From NCBI RefSeq assembly GCF_900104745.1, contig NZ_LT629732.1, forward strand, positions 2,095,981 through 2,159,980: a stretch of 64,000 nucleotides of DNA, read 5' to 3'. Shown piece after piece: positions 32,201 through 41,030 of this stretch. Below the pieces are notes generated by a model, which had not been told where the DNA came from, did not search any database, and was given only the letters and a program-made list of their open reading frames with translations. Made by a program: the position numbers and the translations under genes. This stretch comes from Actinopolymorpha singaporensis. Lineage in GTDB: Bacteria; Actinomycetota; Actinomycetes; Propionibacteriales; Actinopolymorphaceae. The first letter of the stretch is position 1; every line of letters begins with the position of its first letter.

Positions 32201-33496
32201 TCACTGCTGCTCGGACTCCAGCGGAACCGCGTTCGGACCGACCAACCCGAGCTTGACGACCTGCCGTCGCAACATCGCGTCGAGCGCCCAGTCGGCGGCG
32301 ATGCGAATGCGGTTGGCCGGCACGCTCAGCAGGTGGTAGCCCTTCGTCACGGCCGCGGCGGGTGCACCCGCGAGCGCGACCCCGAGCGGGTTGGCGGCCG
32401 CGGACAACCCTCCGAGGTCGACGACGAAGCCGAGGTCGTGGTGCTTGTAGGGCTTGGGGCGCCCGTCACCGAACGACGCTGCGACGTTTCGCGCCACCGC
32501 CTTGCCCTGGCGTTCGGCGTGCTGAGCGGTCATCGCGGTGACCTGCCCCGGCCTGGTCAGGTCGGGTACGGCGGCGGCGTCTCCGCAGGCGAAGACCTCC
32601 GGCCGGCCCGGGACGCTGAGGTACTCGTCGACCACCAACCGGCCCTTCTCGGTGGGTTCGCCGAGGCTCTCGATGAGCGGGTCCGGGCGTACGCCGACGC
32701 ACCACACCAGGGTCTTCGTGGGCACGAACTCACCGTCGGACAACAGCACACCGTCGGCGGTGGCCTTCTCCACCGAGGTGCCGGTGCGGACCTCGACGCC
32801 ACGCCGGCGCAGCGTGCGGTCGGTGGTGGCGGCCAGCCGCGGGTCGAGCCCGGGCAGCAGCCGGTCGGCGACGTCGACCAGCAACCAGCGCACCTGGCTC
32901 TCGTCCACGCCGTTCTTGGCGCGGGCGACCTGCTTGGTCAGGAGCTGGCCCTGGGCGGCGACTTCGGTGCCGGTGTATCCGGCGCCGACGACGACGAAGG
33001 TGCACCGTGCCTCCCGCTCGACGGAGTCGTCGCAGGCGCCGGCGAGTTCGATCTGCCCGATCAGGTGGTCCCGGAGATACAGCGCCTCGCCGACGCTCCG
33101 GAAACCGTGTGCGTACTCACACACACCGGGAATGGGCAAGAGCTTGTTGACACTGCCGGGCGCGAGGACCAGCCGGTCGTAGGTGACCTCGTGCCGGCGC
33201 TCCTCCGGGTCGACGTAGCTGACCGTACGAGAGTCCAGGTCGACACCGTCGACGGTTCCGAGGGTGAGGCAGGCGTCCCGCAGCGTCCGCGACAGCGGAA
33301 CGGACACCTGGCGTGGGTCGAGGACGCCCGAGGCTACCTCCGGCAGCAGCGGGAGGTAGAGGAAGTAGTCGGTCGGATTGATGAGGACGATCTCGGCCCG
33401 GCCGCGGGACAGGCGCTCCAGCTCCCGAGTCGCGTGGAATCCGGCGAATCCCGCGCCCACCACGACGATTCGCGGGCGGCGGTTGGGTTCCGTCAT
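32201..33496 (-). CDS. ndh-like: type II NADH dehydrogenase (NDH-2) family
   Basis: Flavoprotein of 431 residues that would pass electrons from NADH to quinone without proton pumping. FAD site RIVVVGAGFAGFHATREL, the conserved PTDYFLYLPLLPEVASG, NADH site TFVVVGAGYTGTEVA, LVWCVGVRPDPL and VFACGDAAAVPDL. The C-terminal membrane-binding helix (GVALAGAPAAAVTKGYHLL and following amphipathic part) is present. Convergent with baeRF2, separated by a short GC-rich dyad. Confidence 0.88.
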   Translation of the reverse strand: MTEPNRRPRIVVVGAGFAGFHATRELERLSRGRAEIVLINPTDYFLYLPLLPEVASGVLDPRQVSVPLSRTLRDACLTLGTVDGVDLDSRTVSYVDPEERRHEVTYDRLVLAPGSVNKLLPIPGVCEYAHGFRSVGEALYLRDHLIGQIELAGACDDSVEREARCTFVVVGAGYTGTEVAAQGQLLTKQVARAKNGVDESQVRWLLVDVADRLLPGLDPRLAATTDRTLRRRGVEVRTGTSVEKATADGVLLSDGEFVPTKTLVWCVGVRPDPLIESLGEPTEKGRLVVDEYLSVPGRPEVFACGDAAAVPDLTRPGQVTAMTAQHAERQGKAVARNVAASFGDGRPKPYKHHDLGFVVDLGGLSAAANPLGVALAGAPAAAVTKGYHLLSVPANRIRIAADWALDAMLRRQVVKLGLVGPNAVPLESEQQ

Positions 33497-33560
33497 CTCG
33501 CCTCCTCGGGGTCGACCTACTGCCGTGCCTGCGACCCTACGGCACCGCCCGACTTGTTTC

Positions 33561-33585
33561 GAATAGGTGCCCGCACCTCGGGTAG
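33561..33585 (+). promoter_or_regulatory. second stress-type promoter, facing right
   Basis: GAAT-N15-GGGTAG, nearly identical over 24 bases to the baeRF2 promoter (shared GGTGC-N2-GCACC and TCGGGTAG-N-CGG). It points away from the NADH dehydrogenase into a region with no plus-strand gene. A short RNA ending at the hairpin at 33619-33659 is a possibility. Confidence 0.45.
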
Positions 33586-33618
33586 GCGGGCAGGAGCGGG
33601 TGAACGGGGCCCACAGTC

Positions 33619-33659
33619 CGCGGGTGGGCTGCCGTGATCTGGCCGGCAGCCCACCCGCG
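33619..33659. terminator. 16-bp perfect hairpin
   Basis: CGCGGGTGGGCTGCCG-N9-CGGCAGCCCACCCGCG. By position it terminates the minus-strand VOC gene; it would also end any plus-strand transcript from 33.59 kb. Confidence 0.75.
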
Positions 33660-33746
33660 CTTCACATTCGGCCTACCCACTGCCCGCATCCAGGGCGGCT
33701 GCACTATCTGTTGCAGCCCGTCGCGTTGGTCCGACCTTTAGGTTCC

Positions 33747-34118
33747 TCAGTCCGGGGCGCGGGTCAGGATCTCCATGTTGTGTCCGTTGGGATCGTCGAA
33801 GTAGACGCCCCGCCCACCCCAACGGTGGTTGACCTCGCCCACCTGCCGGTGGCCCGGGTCGGCGTAGTAGGTGAGTCCTGCCTTCTGGATCCGCTCGAAC
33901 GCTGCGTCGAACTCGTCCTCGCCGACCAGGAACGCGCAGTGCATGTGCTGGAAGTCCGAGGCGTTCGCGTAGTCGAGGGTCACGCCGTTGCTGACGGTCA
34001 GGGGTACGAACGGCTCGCTGTCCTCGCCGACGGGGACGCCGAGGATCGAGCTCAGGAACTCGGCGGAGGCGCGCTTGTCGTGGGCTGGGACGATGATGTG
34101 GTTGAGCTGGATGCTCAT
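33747..34118 (-). CDS. VOC superfamily (glyoxalase-like) protein
   Basis: 123 residues with two beta-alpha-beta-beta-beta modules: LNHIIVPAHDKRASAEFLSS ... FQHMHCAFLVGEDEFD ... GGRGVYFDDPNGHNMEILT. Metal-ligand positions (His near the N-terminus, His in the middle, Glu at the end) are kept, so a metal-dependent dioxygenase, lyase or resistance function is possible. The ATG is preceded by AGGAGGAG. Confidence 0.85.
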   Translation of the reverse strand: MSIQLNHIIVPAHDKRASAEFLSSILGVPVGEDSEPFVPLTVSNGVTLDYANASDFQHMHCAFLVGEDEFDAAFERIQKAGLTYYADPGHRQVGEVNHRWGGRGVYFDDPNGHNMEILTRAPD

Positions 34119-34370
34119 CTGCTCTCCTCCTGCGGGTCGCTGGCCGGGAACGGCAGGTGCAGGCTTTCGAATCTAGTTCCGGTGACCGCGTTCGGAAATC
34201 TGTTTGCGGGCTCCTCGTGGCGGTCGGCACGATGCACCCGTGCGCTCGCGATGAGCTCGGCTTCACTCGTGGTCCGCGCCGCGACCTCTCGGCCCTTCGA
34301 CCGGCCCGGTCGGCCCGGTCTGCGGCGGACCTGACCGTGCCTTGTCCCGACGCGCCGACAGGATCCCCAC

Positions 34371-34931
34371 ATGTGCGCTTCGTTCCACGTTCGTGACTAC
34401 CGTGACGCCGACGCCGCCAGTTGGTTGCGGTGCCGCCTGCTCAGCTTCTTCCCGACCGACTACTACGACGACGTGGTGACGCGGCGGCCGTCCTACGGCG
34501 CTCCCGCGTTGCGCCGGGTCGCCGCTGTCGGGGGCGAGGTCGTCGGCCTGTTGGACGCGACGATCTCGCCGCCGCGGTCGACCATCGAGGTCCTCGCCGT
34601 CCATCCCGACCACCAGCGGCGCGGCGTGGCCGGCGCCCTCCTCGCCGGTGTGGTCGACGAGCTTCGCCCCCACGGCGTTCGCGAACTCGACGCGTGGACT
34701 CGCGAGGACACCGCCGCCAACGCGTGGTATCGCGCCTCGGGGTTCACCGAACAGTTCAGCTACCTGCACGTCTACAAGGACTCCTCCGACGACGGTCAGG
34801 GATTCACCTGCCCGGAGGGGTTGACCGGCCCGTTCATCGCGTTCTGCCAGGCGCCGCGCGAACTCGAAGCTTCCGTACGAGCGAGGTTTCACCGGGTGTA
34901 CGTGTGCCGTCAGTACGTCAGGGCGCTGTGA
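34371..34931 (+). CDS. GNAT family N-acetyltransferase
   Basis: 186 residues, acetyl-CoA dependent. Motif A is clear: IEVLAVHPDHQRRGVAGALLAGV (R/Q-x-x-G-x-A loop), then ELDAWTREDTAANAWYRASGF (motif B). Substrate unknown. No good ribosome site before the ATG at the annotated start. Confidence 0.85.
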   Translation: MCASFHVRDYRDADAASWLRCRLLSFFPTDYYDDVVTRRPSYGAPALRRVAAVGGEVVGLLDATISPPRSTIEVLAVHPDHQRRGVAGALLAGVVDELRPHGVRELDAWTREDTAANAWYRASGFTEQFSYLHVYKDSSDDGQGFTCPEGLTGPFIAFCQAPRELEASVRARFHRVYVCRQYVRAL

Positions 34932-35071
34932 ATGCGGCGCGACGAGCCGAATGTCCGGGACCGGCACGACGTACGGAACTGAGGGATTGGTCCCCGCCTC
35001 GCCACGATGACAAGCCGTGGTTGACGGGCCGGCTCTTTCGTCGGCCCCCACGTCGGTAAACGTCAACGCGG

Positions 35072-35097
35072 GAAAACGTCGGACAGCCGCTGGGTAG
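35072..35097 (+). promoter_or_regulatory. possible stress-sigma promoter of the coiled-coil gene
   Basis: GGAAAA, 15 bases, GGGTAG, similar to SigF-type promoters, 40 bases upstream of the following ATG. Weaker match than at 30.95 kb. Confidence 0.35.
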
Positions 35098-35136
35098 TCT
35101 GAACGGAACTGGGGTGCGCGAACGCGTGGGGGAGAG

Positions 35137-35910
35137 ATGGCGCGAAGTGGGGCAGTCCACTGGCTGTCGGACAAGGCGGCCACCGGGGTCAGGGAGCTGC
35201 CGTCGAACGTTTCGTGGGTGATGACGCGGGCGTTCCATCCGTCGGAGGGGGCCGCCGACGGCGGCGGGGTGACCGAGGGCCGGGCAAAGTCCGCGGGGCA
35301 CCGCAAGCTGTCGTTGACGGGGGACTCCCTGGAGTCCCGGCTAAGGCGCGCACGGGCGGCGAGTGAGAGGGCACGCCAGGCCGAGCAGGACGCGCTGGCG
35401 GAGGCCGACCACGCCCAGGAACTCGCCGATGCCGTACGCAGAACGACCGAGCAGGGGCGAGCCCGGGTCCGCGAAGCCAAGAACGAAGCGGCCGAGGAAG
35501 TACGCCGCCGGGTGGAACAGGCGCGGGAGCGCGCGGACGCCATGGTCGAGCGCGAGCGGGAACGCGCGCAGGCCGACGCGGACGCGGCGGTCCACAAGGT
35601 GGGTGAGCGGTTCGAGGACGAACTCGACAGGAGCCGGGCCAGAGCCGAGGCCGCGCAGCAACGAGCGCAGGAGAAGATCGCGGAGGCCACCCAGCGGCTG
35701 GCGCAGGCCCGCAAGCTCGCCGACGACGCCGCCGCGGCTGCGCAGGCAGCCGCGGAGGAGGCCCGTGGGAAGGCCGAGGAGCTCGCGGCCGGTGAGGTGC
35801 GGCGCAGGGCGGCTCAGAGCGGCGCCGAAGGGGCGGCGCCCGGCGGCCGAGGCGAAGGTGGTCCAGGAGAAGGTGGCCGGTTCGGGTGCCAAGGTGACTC
35901 GGCGGCCTAG
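35137..35910 (+). CDS. alanine/arginine-rich coiled-coil protein, probable 3' frameshift
   Basis: Helical protein with an uninterrupted coiled coil from about residue 65 to 225 (LESRLRRARAASERARQAEQ, AKNEAAEEVRRRVEQARERA, AAQQRAQEKIAEATQRLAQA). N-terminal 60 residues are not helical. Near 35840 coding character moves to the next frame: there third positions are again all G/C and the reading is AAEAKVVQEKVAGSGAKVTR, while the annotated frame becomes Gly-rich and poor. Removing one C from a CCC run would join them. The shifted frame runs on into the small membrane protein gene. Confidence 0.65.
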   Translation: MARSGAVHWLSDKAATGVRELPSNVSWVMTRAFHPSEGAADGGGVTEGRAKSAGHRKLSLTGDSLESRLRRARAASERARQAEQDALAEADHAQELADAVRRTTEQGRARVREAKNEAAEEVRRRVEQARERADAMVERERERAQADADAAVHKVGERFEDELDRSRARAEAAQQRAQEKIAEATQRLAQARKLADDAAAAAQAAAEEARGKAEELAAGEVRRRAAQSGAEGAAPGGRGEGGPGEGGRFGCQGDSAA

Positions 35911-35956
35911 TTCCAGGGTGTACCGAGCAGGATCCATCTCGGCGGGGGGGACGACG

Positions 35957-36136
35957 ATGAAGCTGTTGCACCGGAAGAGCAGGTGGGAGCAGGTGAAGGA
36001 GCCGGTGGTCGCGAAGGCCAGGGCGACCGCGACCGACAGGCGGACGCTGCGCGGCGGGCTGATCGCGGTGGGGGCCGCCGCCGGCGTGACGGCGGTGAGT
36101 TCGGCCATCTCCTCCATGCGGAAGAAGAAGGCGTGA
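35957..36136 (+). CDS. small membrane-anchored basic protein
   Basis: 59 residues: basic N-terminus (MKLLHRKSRWEQVKEPVVAK), one membrane helix (GGLIAVGAAAGVTAVSSAIS) and a lysine tail. A G-run precedes its ATG. It lies 46 bases after the coiled-coil gene, in the same frame as that gene's shifted tail, so it could be a partner or the original C-terminus. Confidence 0.6.
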   Translation: MKLLHRKSRWEQVKEPVVAKARATATDRRTLRGGLIAVGAAAGVTAVSSAISSMRKKKA

Positions 36137-36168
36137 GGCGCAGACCCGCGAAGAGCGCCACCCGACAG

Positions 36169-37047
36169 TCATGACGAGCGGGGCCGCCGCTCTTGCGCGC
36201 GGAAGTCCCGAGGTGCCATTCCTGTGCGCCTCGTGAACAGTCGTGAGAAGTACGCCGGGTCGTCGTGGCCCACCAGGCGGCCGATCTCGGCGACGGTCAG
36301 GTCCGACTCGGCCAGCAACTCCTTGGCGCGGTTGAGCCGAATGCGCAGGAGGTACTCCTTCGGCGAGCACCCTCCGTGGCGGCGGACGACCTGACGCAGT
36401 GCGCTGACCGGCACCCCCGCCCTGCGAGCATGCTCCGCGACCGACCACGGCTCGCACGCGCCTTCCCGTAGCGTCGCGAGAACGGCGCCGTCGGCTCGGT
36501 CGTCGCGCCGGTTCTGGACGGCGAGGATCAGCGCATGTACGGCGTGGGCGGCCTCCACCTCGGCGCCGGCATGCTGCTGACGGCACGCGGCGAGCACCCG
36601 GTCCATCGCCGAACGCGCCGGGAACAGGTCGACAAGCGGGATCAGTGGTTCGTCGCGGGACAGGTAGCCGAGTTCCTCGTACGCGTCGACCGCCGGCCCC
36701 TCGAACAGCATCCAGATCTCCTCCCAGCCGCGGCCGTCCGGGCCGTAGGAGTGCCGCACTCCCGGGAACAACCAGAACAGACTGCCTGCCGTGATTGCTG
36801 ATCGTCGGCCACTCTCGCCGGACTCCAGCCAGCCCTGACCGTCGACCACGAGCACGGCCGCGTGCGAACGCAGGATGCGAGGCGGACAGGGGTCCAGTTC
36901 CTGCTTCTGCCCGGCTCCGAGGCACACCAGGCCGAGCCGGCGTTGGACCGGCGTCGGCGTGAGATAACGCGACCATCCCTGGACCACGGCGCCCTCCGTC
37001 GACTCCGCAGGCCATGCACTGTCGCACGGCACATGCGGCAGACGCAA
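36169..37047 (-). CDS. AraC-family transcriptional regulator
   Basis: About 290 residues: N-terminal cupin-like sensor domain (AAVLVVDGQGWLESGESG, LFWLFPGVRHSYGP) and C-terminal double helix-turn-helix (VAEHARRAGVPVSALRQVVRRH and LTVAEIGRLVGHDDPAYFSRLF, then TGMAPRDFRAQ). This form senses a sugar or similar ligand. It is divergent from the binding-protein/PhyH genes and probably controls them. The TTG start is weak; GTG 37032 is an alternative. Confidence 0.85.
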   Translation of the reverse strand: MRLPHVPCDSAWPAESTEGAVVQGWSRYLTPTPVQRRLGLVCLGAGQKQELDPCPPRILRSHAAVLVVDGQGWLESGESGRRSAITAGSLFWLFPGVRHSYGPDGRGWEEIWMLFEGPAVDAYEELGYLSRDEPLIPLVDLFPARSAMDRVLAACRQQHAGAEVEAAHAVHALILAVQNRRDDRADGAVLATLREGACEPWSVAEHARRAGVPVSALRQVVRRHGGCSPKEYLLRIRLNRAKELLAESDLTVAEIGRLVGHDDPAYFSRLFTRRTGMAPRDFRAQERRPRSS

Positions 37048-37051
37048 GAAA

Positions 37052-37079
37052 GTCCATGAATGCGAGCGGTTTGTCCATG
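37052..37079. promoter_or_regulatory. 21-bp-spaced direct repeat, likely AraC-type operator
   Basis: GTCCATG occurs at 37052 and again at 37073, two helical turns apart on the same face, in the gap between the divergent AraC and binding-protein genes. Confidence 0.5.
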
Positions 37080-37176
37080 TCGTGCCAGGTCATGCAGGAG
37101 CAGACTCGCACCGGTACCGGTTACGAAAACCCAACTGCAGGTGCGCGGCCTCGCCGCCGGTCGACCAGGAGCGATC

Positions 37177-39288
37177 ATGGAGCCGAACTCGAGCCTGAGC
37201 AGACGAGCATTACTAAGGGCGGCCGCTGCCGGAGCGGCCGCGGCCGCGCTGGGCGCGTGCCAGGCAGACGGCGAGGCTGGTGGCCCAGCGACCAAGGCGG
37301 CGAAGGGCAGCAACGCCAAAGGCTCGGTCACCAAGCCGCTGCCGGTCCCTGGCAAGTTGCGCGAGGCGCCCTCGTTGGCCGCGCGGGTGAAGGCCGGTGC
37401 CCTGCCGCCGCTGAGCAAGCGCATCCCCGAGTCGCCGTACGTCGTACCGCACCGTTGGCAGCATCCCGGGAAGTACGGCGGAACCTGCTACCTCACCGCC
37501 TCCGCCGCCGATGACGCGTCGATCGGTCAGTACATGTACGGCCACTCGATCGTGCGCTGGCTCAACGACGGCATGGAAGTCGGCCCGGGACTGGCGCAGA
37601 GCTGGGAGTCCAACGACGACTTCACTCGGTGGACGTTTCACTTCCGCAAGGGACTGCGGTGGTCCGACGGCGCACCCTGGACCACCGCCGACATCATGTA
37701 CTGGTGGGAGGACACGGTACTCAACCCCGAGCACCCGGAGGTTCCACCCGAGGAGGCGGTATCCGGCAAGGGGACGGTGGCGAAGATCACCGCGCCGGAC
37801 GACGTCACCCTGGTGCTCGAGTTCGACAGCCCGGCCGCGCTCACCCCCGACCGCCTCGCGGACACGGTGAACCGAAGTGTCGGCGCCGACTGGTTGCTTC
37901 CGCGTCATTATCTTCGGCAGTTCCACCCGAAGTACAACCCGAAGGTCACCGCCAAGGACTGGTACGTCGAGCACGACAACAAGGCAAACCACCTGTCGAA
38001 CCCGGACTGCCCGGTGACGACCGGCTGGCACCTGTCGACCTACCACGAGGCGCGCAACGCCGTGTGGGAACGCAACCCGTACTACTGGTGTGTGGACCAG
38101 GCCGGCAACCAGTTGCCGTTCATGGACCGGATGGTCTGGAACGCGGTGAAGGACCAGGAGGTGATGAAACTCCAGTACACCCAGGGCAAGGCGGACTTCG
38201 CCGAGGGGCAGCACACGAACATCGACCTCGCCGACGTCGAGGGACTCAAGCAGGCCGCCCCGCGCACCGGTGTCCAGGTTTGGTACTGGGGCAGCGGATC
38301 CGGCAGCGGGTCGATGTTCTTCTTCAACTACGACTACCCCGACGAGGCGATGCGTGAGCTCATCCGCAAGCCCGAGTTTCGCCAGGCACTCTCGCACGCC
38401 TACAACCGCGCGGACGTACGCAAGTCGCTGTACTACAACACCGGCGAACTGACCACCGGAACGCTCAGCCCGAAAGCGCCGGAGTTCCAGGTCGACGCGG
38501 GAAGCAAGAAGCTGTACCGCAGCTGGCGGGACTCCTACGTGGCGTACGACCCGGAGAAGGCGAAGGCGATCCTGGACCGGATCGGTGTGGTGGACAAGGA
38601 CGGCGACGGGTACCGCGAGAAGCCTGACGGCAGCAAGCTGGTCGTGCGGCTGGACTATCCGGCCGACACCGCGAAGGCGAACATCCGCAAGAACGACTTC
38701 CTGCGCCGGGACTGGAAGGCGATCGGAATCCGTACCGAGATGAATCCGGTCGCACCCACCTCATGGTCGGACATGTGGAACCGCGGTGAGCTGATGAGCA
38801 ACACCGCCTGGGAGATCGGTGGCGGCGGGATCATGAGCTGGCCGTCCTGGGTGATTCCCACGATCCCCGACACCTGGGCGCCGCTGCACGGGCAGGCGTA
38901 CATCATGCGTGGCACCGACCCGGCGGCGCTGCGCAAGGAACGCGACGTGAGCCCGTGGAAGCGGCACCCGCCGTGGGTGCTGCCGGAGAAGGGCAGCCCG
39001 GTCGGCCGTCTGTGGAGCCTCTATGACAAGGCGCGTCTCGAGACCGATCCGTTGAAACGCAACCGGTTGCTGTGGGACATGTGCCGGGTGCACATCAAGG
39101 ACGGCCCATTCTTCCTCGGTGTGGTCGCCGACTATCCCCAGGTCATCCTCGTACACAAGGAACTGCAGAACGTCCCGCGGCGGGAGAACCTCTTCCTGGG
39201 CGGGCAGATCAACACCTGGGACATCCCCGTACCAGCGATCTACGACCCGGAGGCGTGGTTCTGGAGTGATCCGGGCAAGCACAGCTGA
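37177..39288 (+). CDS. oligopeptide-type ABC substrate-binding lipoprotein (SBP_bac_5)
   Basis: 703 residues. Tat-type lipoprotein signal: SLSRRALLRAAAAGAAAAAL followed by GAC. Mature protein has the family core: GLAQSWESNDDFTRWTFHFRKG-like segment (WTFHFRKGLRWSDGAPWTTAD), HLSTYHEARNAVWERNPYYW, FRQALSHAYNRADV and ILDRIGVVDKDGDGYRE. Large members of this family in soil actinobacteria bind plant-derived glycosides or peptides. No permease or ATPase genes accompany it, which is unusual. AGGAGCG lies four bases before the ATG. Confidence 0.87.
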   Translation: MEPNSSLSRRALLRAAAAGAAAAALGACQADGEAGGPATKAAKGSNAKGSVTKPLPVPGKLREAPSLAARVKAGALPPLSKRIPESPYVVPHRWQHPGKYGGTCYLTASAADDASIGQYMYGHSIVRWLNDGMEVGPGLAQSWESNDDFTRWTFHFRKGLRWSDGAPWTTADIMYWWEDTVLNPEHPEVPPEEAVSGKGTVAKITAPDDVTLVLEFDSPAALTPDRLADTVNRSVGADWLLPRHYLRQFHPKYNPKVTAKDWYVEHDNKANHLSNPDCPVTTGWHLSTYHEARNAVWERNPYYWCVDQAGNQLPFMDRMVWNAVKDQEVMKLQYTQGKADFAEGQHTNIDLADVEGLKQAAPRTGVQVWYWGSGSGSGSMFFFNYDYPDEAMRELIRKPEFRQALSHAYNRADVRKSLYYNTGELTTGTLSPKAPEFQVDAGSKKLYRSWRDSYVAYDPEKAKAILDRIGVVDKDGDGYREKPDGSKLVVRLDYPADTAKANIRKNDFLRRDWKAIGIRTEMNPVAPTSWSDMWNRGELMSNTAWEIGGGGIMSWPSWVIPTIPDTWAPLHGQAYIMRGTDPAALRKERDVSPWKRHPPWVLPEKGSPVGRLWSLYDKARLETDPLKRNRLLWDMCRVHIKDGPFFLGVVADYPQVILVHKELQNVPRRENLFLGGQINTWDIPVPAIYDPEAWFWSDPGKHS

Positions 39289-39347
39289 CGGTCTGCCGCC
39301 GGCGACCCTTCCCACGTCGATACGCCAACCCCAGAAGGAGTACTCCC

Positions 39348-40274
39348 GTGACCGCGCCGACTCAGACCTCGACCGCGCACTGGCCGCGCCTGACCTCGCA
39401 GGGACGTGAACTCGACACGGCGCCGAACGCGCTGGGACAGTTGCGGGACTCGACCTGCGTCCGCGACAACCCGGGCGAACTTCGGGAACGAATGGTCGAG
39501 GACGGATATCTCTTCCTGCCCGGCTTCTTCGACCCGGCCGACGTGACGGATGCTCGCAGGAGCCTGACGAGCCGCTTGTACGAGGAGGGCCTCACCGATC
39601 GGGCGTTTCCGGCCGACCTCGCCGTCGCCCCGGCCGACTCGAACCTGACGTTCAAGCCGGATCTCGCCCATGACAACGACGCCTTGCACCGGCTGCTGTA
39701 CGGCGAGCGCCTGCTGGGCTTCTACGAGTCGCTGCTCGGCGGACCGGTGCGGCACTACGACTTCACCTGGATGCGAGCCGTTGCACCGGGCCGTGGCACG
39801 GCACCGCATGGTGACGTCGTCTTCATGGGCCGCGGGACTCACGACGTCTACACCGCGTGGGTACCACTGGGTGACGCGGACTTCGAACTCGGCGGGCTCA
39901 TGGTGCTGGAGGGCTCGCACCGGCGGGCCGAGATCCGCGAGGACTACGCACTCCGCGACGTCGACACCTACTGCACGAACACCGGCCCTGCCACCGAGGG
40001 CGAGCGGGAACGCTGGAACGGCAGCCTGTCCGACGATCCGGTGGAGGTGCGCGAGCGGCTCGGTGGACGCTGGCTGACCGCTGAGTTCCGTGCCGGTGAC
40101 CTGCTGACGTTCAGCATCTACCTCGTGCATGCCAGCCTGGACAACCGTTCGAACCGGATCCGGCTGTCGTCGGACTCGCGGTACCAACTGGCGTCCGAAC
40201 CCGTCGACGAGCGCTGGATCGGCGAAGCCCCTGTCGGCCACGGCCCGCAGGCGAAACGGGGCCTGATCTGCTGA
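39348..40274 (+). CDS. phytanoyl-CoA dioxygenase (PhyH) family protein
   Basis: Fe(II)/2-oxoglutarate oxygenase of 308 residues. DGYLFLPGFFDPADV at the N-terminus; H-x-D in TAPHGDVVFMGRG, distal His in YLVHASLDNRSN, and the 2-oxoglutarate Arg in RIRLSSDSRYQ. GTG start with AAGGAG eight bases upstream. It follows the binding protein by 59 bases, so one transcript is likely: uptake of a compound and its hydroxylation. Confidence 0.85.
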   Translation: MTAPTQTSTAHWPRLTSQGRELDTAPNALGQLRDSTCVRDNPGELRERMVEDGYLFLPGFFDPADVTDARRSLTSRLYEEGLTDRAFPADLAVAPADSNLTFKPDLAHDNDALHRLLYGERLLGFYESLLGGPVRHYDFTWMRAVAPGRGTAPHGDVVFMGRGTHDVYTAWVPLGDADFELGGLMVLEGSHRRAEIREDYALRDVDTYCTNTGPATEGERERWNGSLSDDPVEVRERLGGRWLTAEFRAGDLLTFSIYLVHASLDNRSNRIRLSSDSRYQLASEPVDERWIGEAPVGHGPQAKRGLIC

Positions 40275-40398
40275 GGCTGTTGGTCGCCGGCGTCGACTCC
40301 CGTACAGCCAGGCGCGGGGCGTGGACATCGCCGGGTCGGTTGGGCAGGGTGTGTACGACGTGGTGCGTACGACCAACACGACCTTCGGGAGGCCCTCG

Positions 40399-40992
40399 GT
40401 GGGCAGGATGTTCGACCTCGGCCCGGCGACCCGCCGGCTCGGTGTTCTGGTGAGCGGGGTCCGCGAAGACCAACTGCAGGCACCCACCCCCTGTGAGGGT
40501 TACACCGTGGGTGACCTGCTCGACCACATCGGCGGCCTGGCGATGGCGTTCACCGCCGCCGCGCGCAAGGTGACGATGGAGGGCGTGCCAGACGGGCCCC
40601 CGCAGGCGTCGGCGGACAACCTGCCGGCGGACTGGCAGGAGAGCATCCCGCGTCAGCTGGCCGAACTCGCCGCCGCCTGGTCCGACCCGGCCGCCTACGA
40701 GGGCCAGGCGCACGCCGGCGGGCTCACCCTGCCCGCGCAGGTCGCCGGCATGGTGGCGTTGGAGGAGTGCGTGCTGCACGGATGGGATCTCGCTCGCGCG
40801 ACCGCCCAGCCGTTCGATGTCGACGAGGAGAGCACGAAGGTGGTGTTCGAGTTCACCTCGATGGCGGCCTCATCGGAGCAGATGTCCAACCGCGAGGGGC
40901 TGTTCGGCGCGGTGGTGGACGTCCCGGCCGACGCGCCGATGTTCGAGCGGGCGCTCGGCCTCAGCGGCCGCGACCCGAAGTGGTCGGCATGA
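40399..40992 (+). CDS. TIGR03086-family metal-binding protein (DinB/maleylpyruvate isomerase fold)
   Basis: About 197 residues, four-helix DinB-like fold: TPCEGYTVGDLLDHIGGLA (first His), LAELAAAWSDPAAYEG, VALEECVLHGWDLARATAQP (His in H-G-W-D-L). This pattern fits TIGR03086 proteins, which are related to mycothiol-dependent isomerases. GTG 40399 has GGGAGG six bases upstream; ATG 40408 is the alternative. Confidence 0.83.
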   Translation: MGRMFDLGPATRRLGVLVSGVREDQLQAPTPCEGYTVGDLLDHIGGLAMAFTAAARKVTMEGVPDGPPQASADNLPADWQESIPRQLAELAAAWSDPAAYEGQAHAGGLTLPAQVAGMVALEECVLHGWDLARATAQPFDVDEESTKVVFEFTSMAASSEQMSNREGLFGAVVDVPADAPMFERALGLSGRDPKWSA

Positions 40993-41030
40993 ACGCGGTC
41001 AACGACGTCAGGCTCGACCCGGGCACCCTG

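Noticed and set aside
37177-40992. Biosynthetic gene cluster around the PhyH gene
   Set aside because: No core synthase, ligase or carrier protein; a catabolic or uptake unit fits better.
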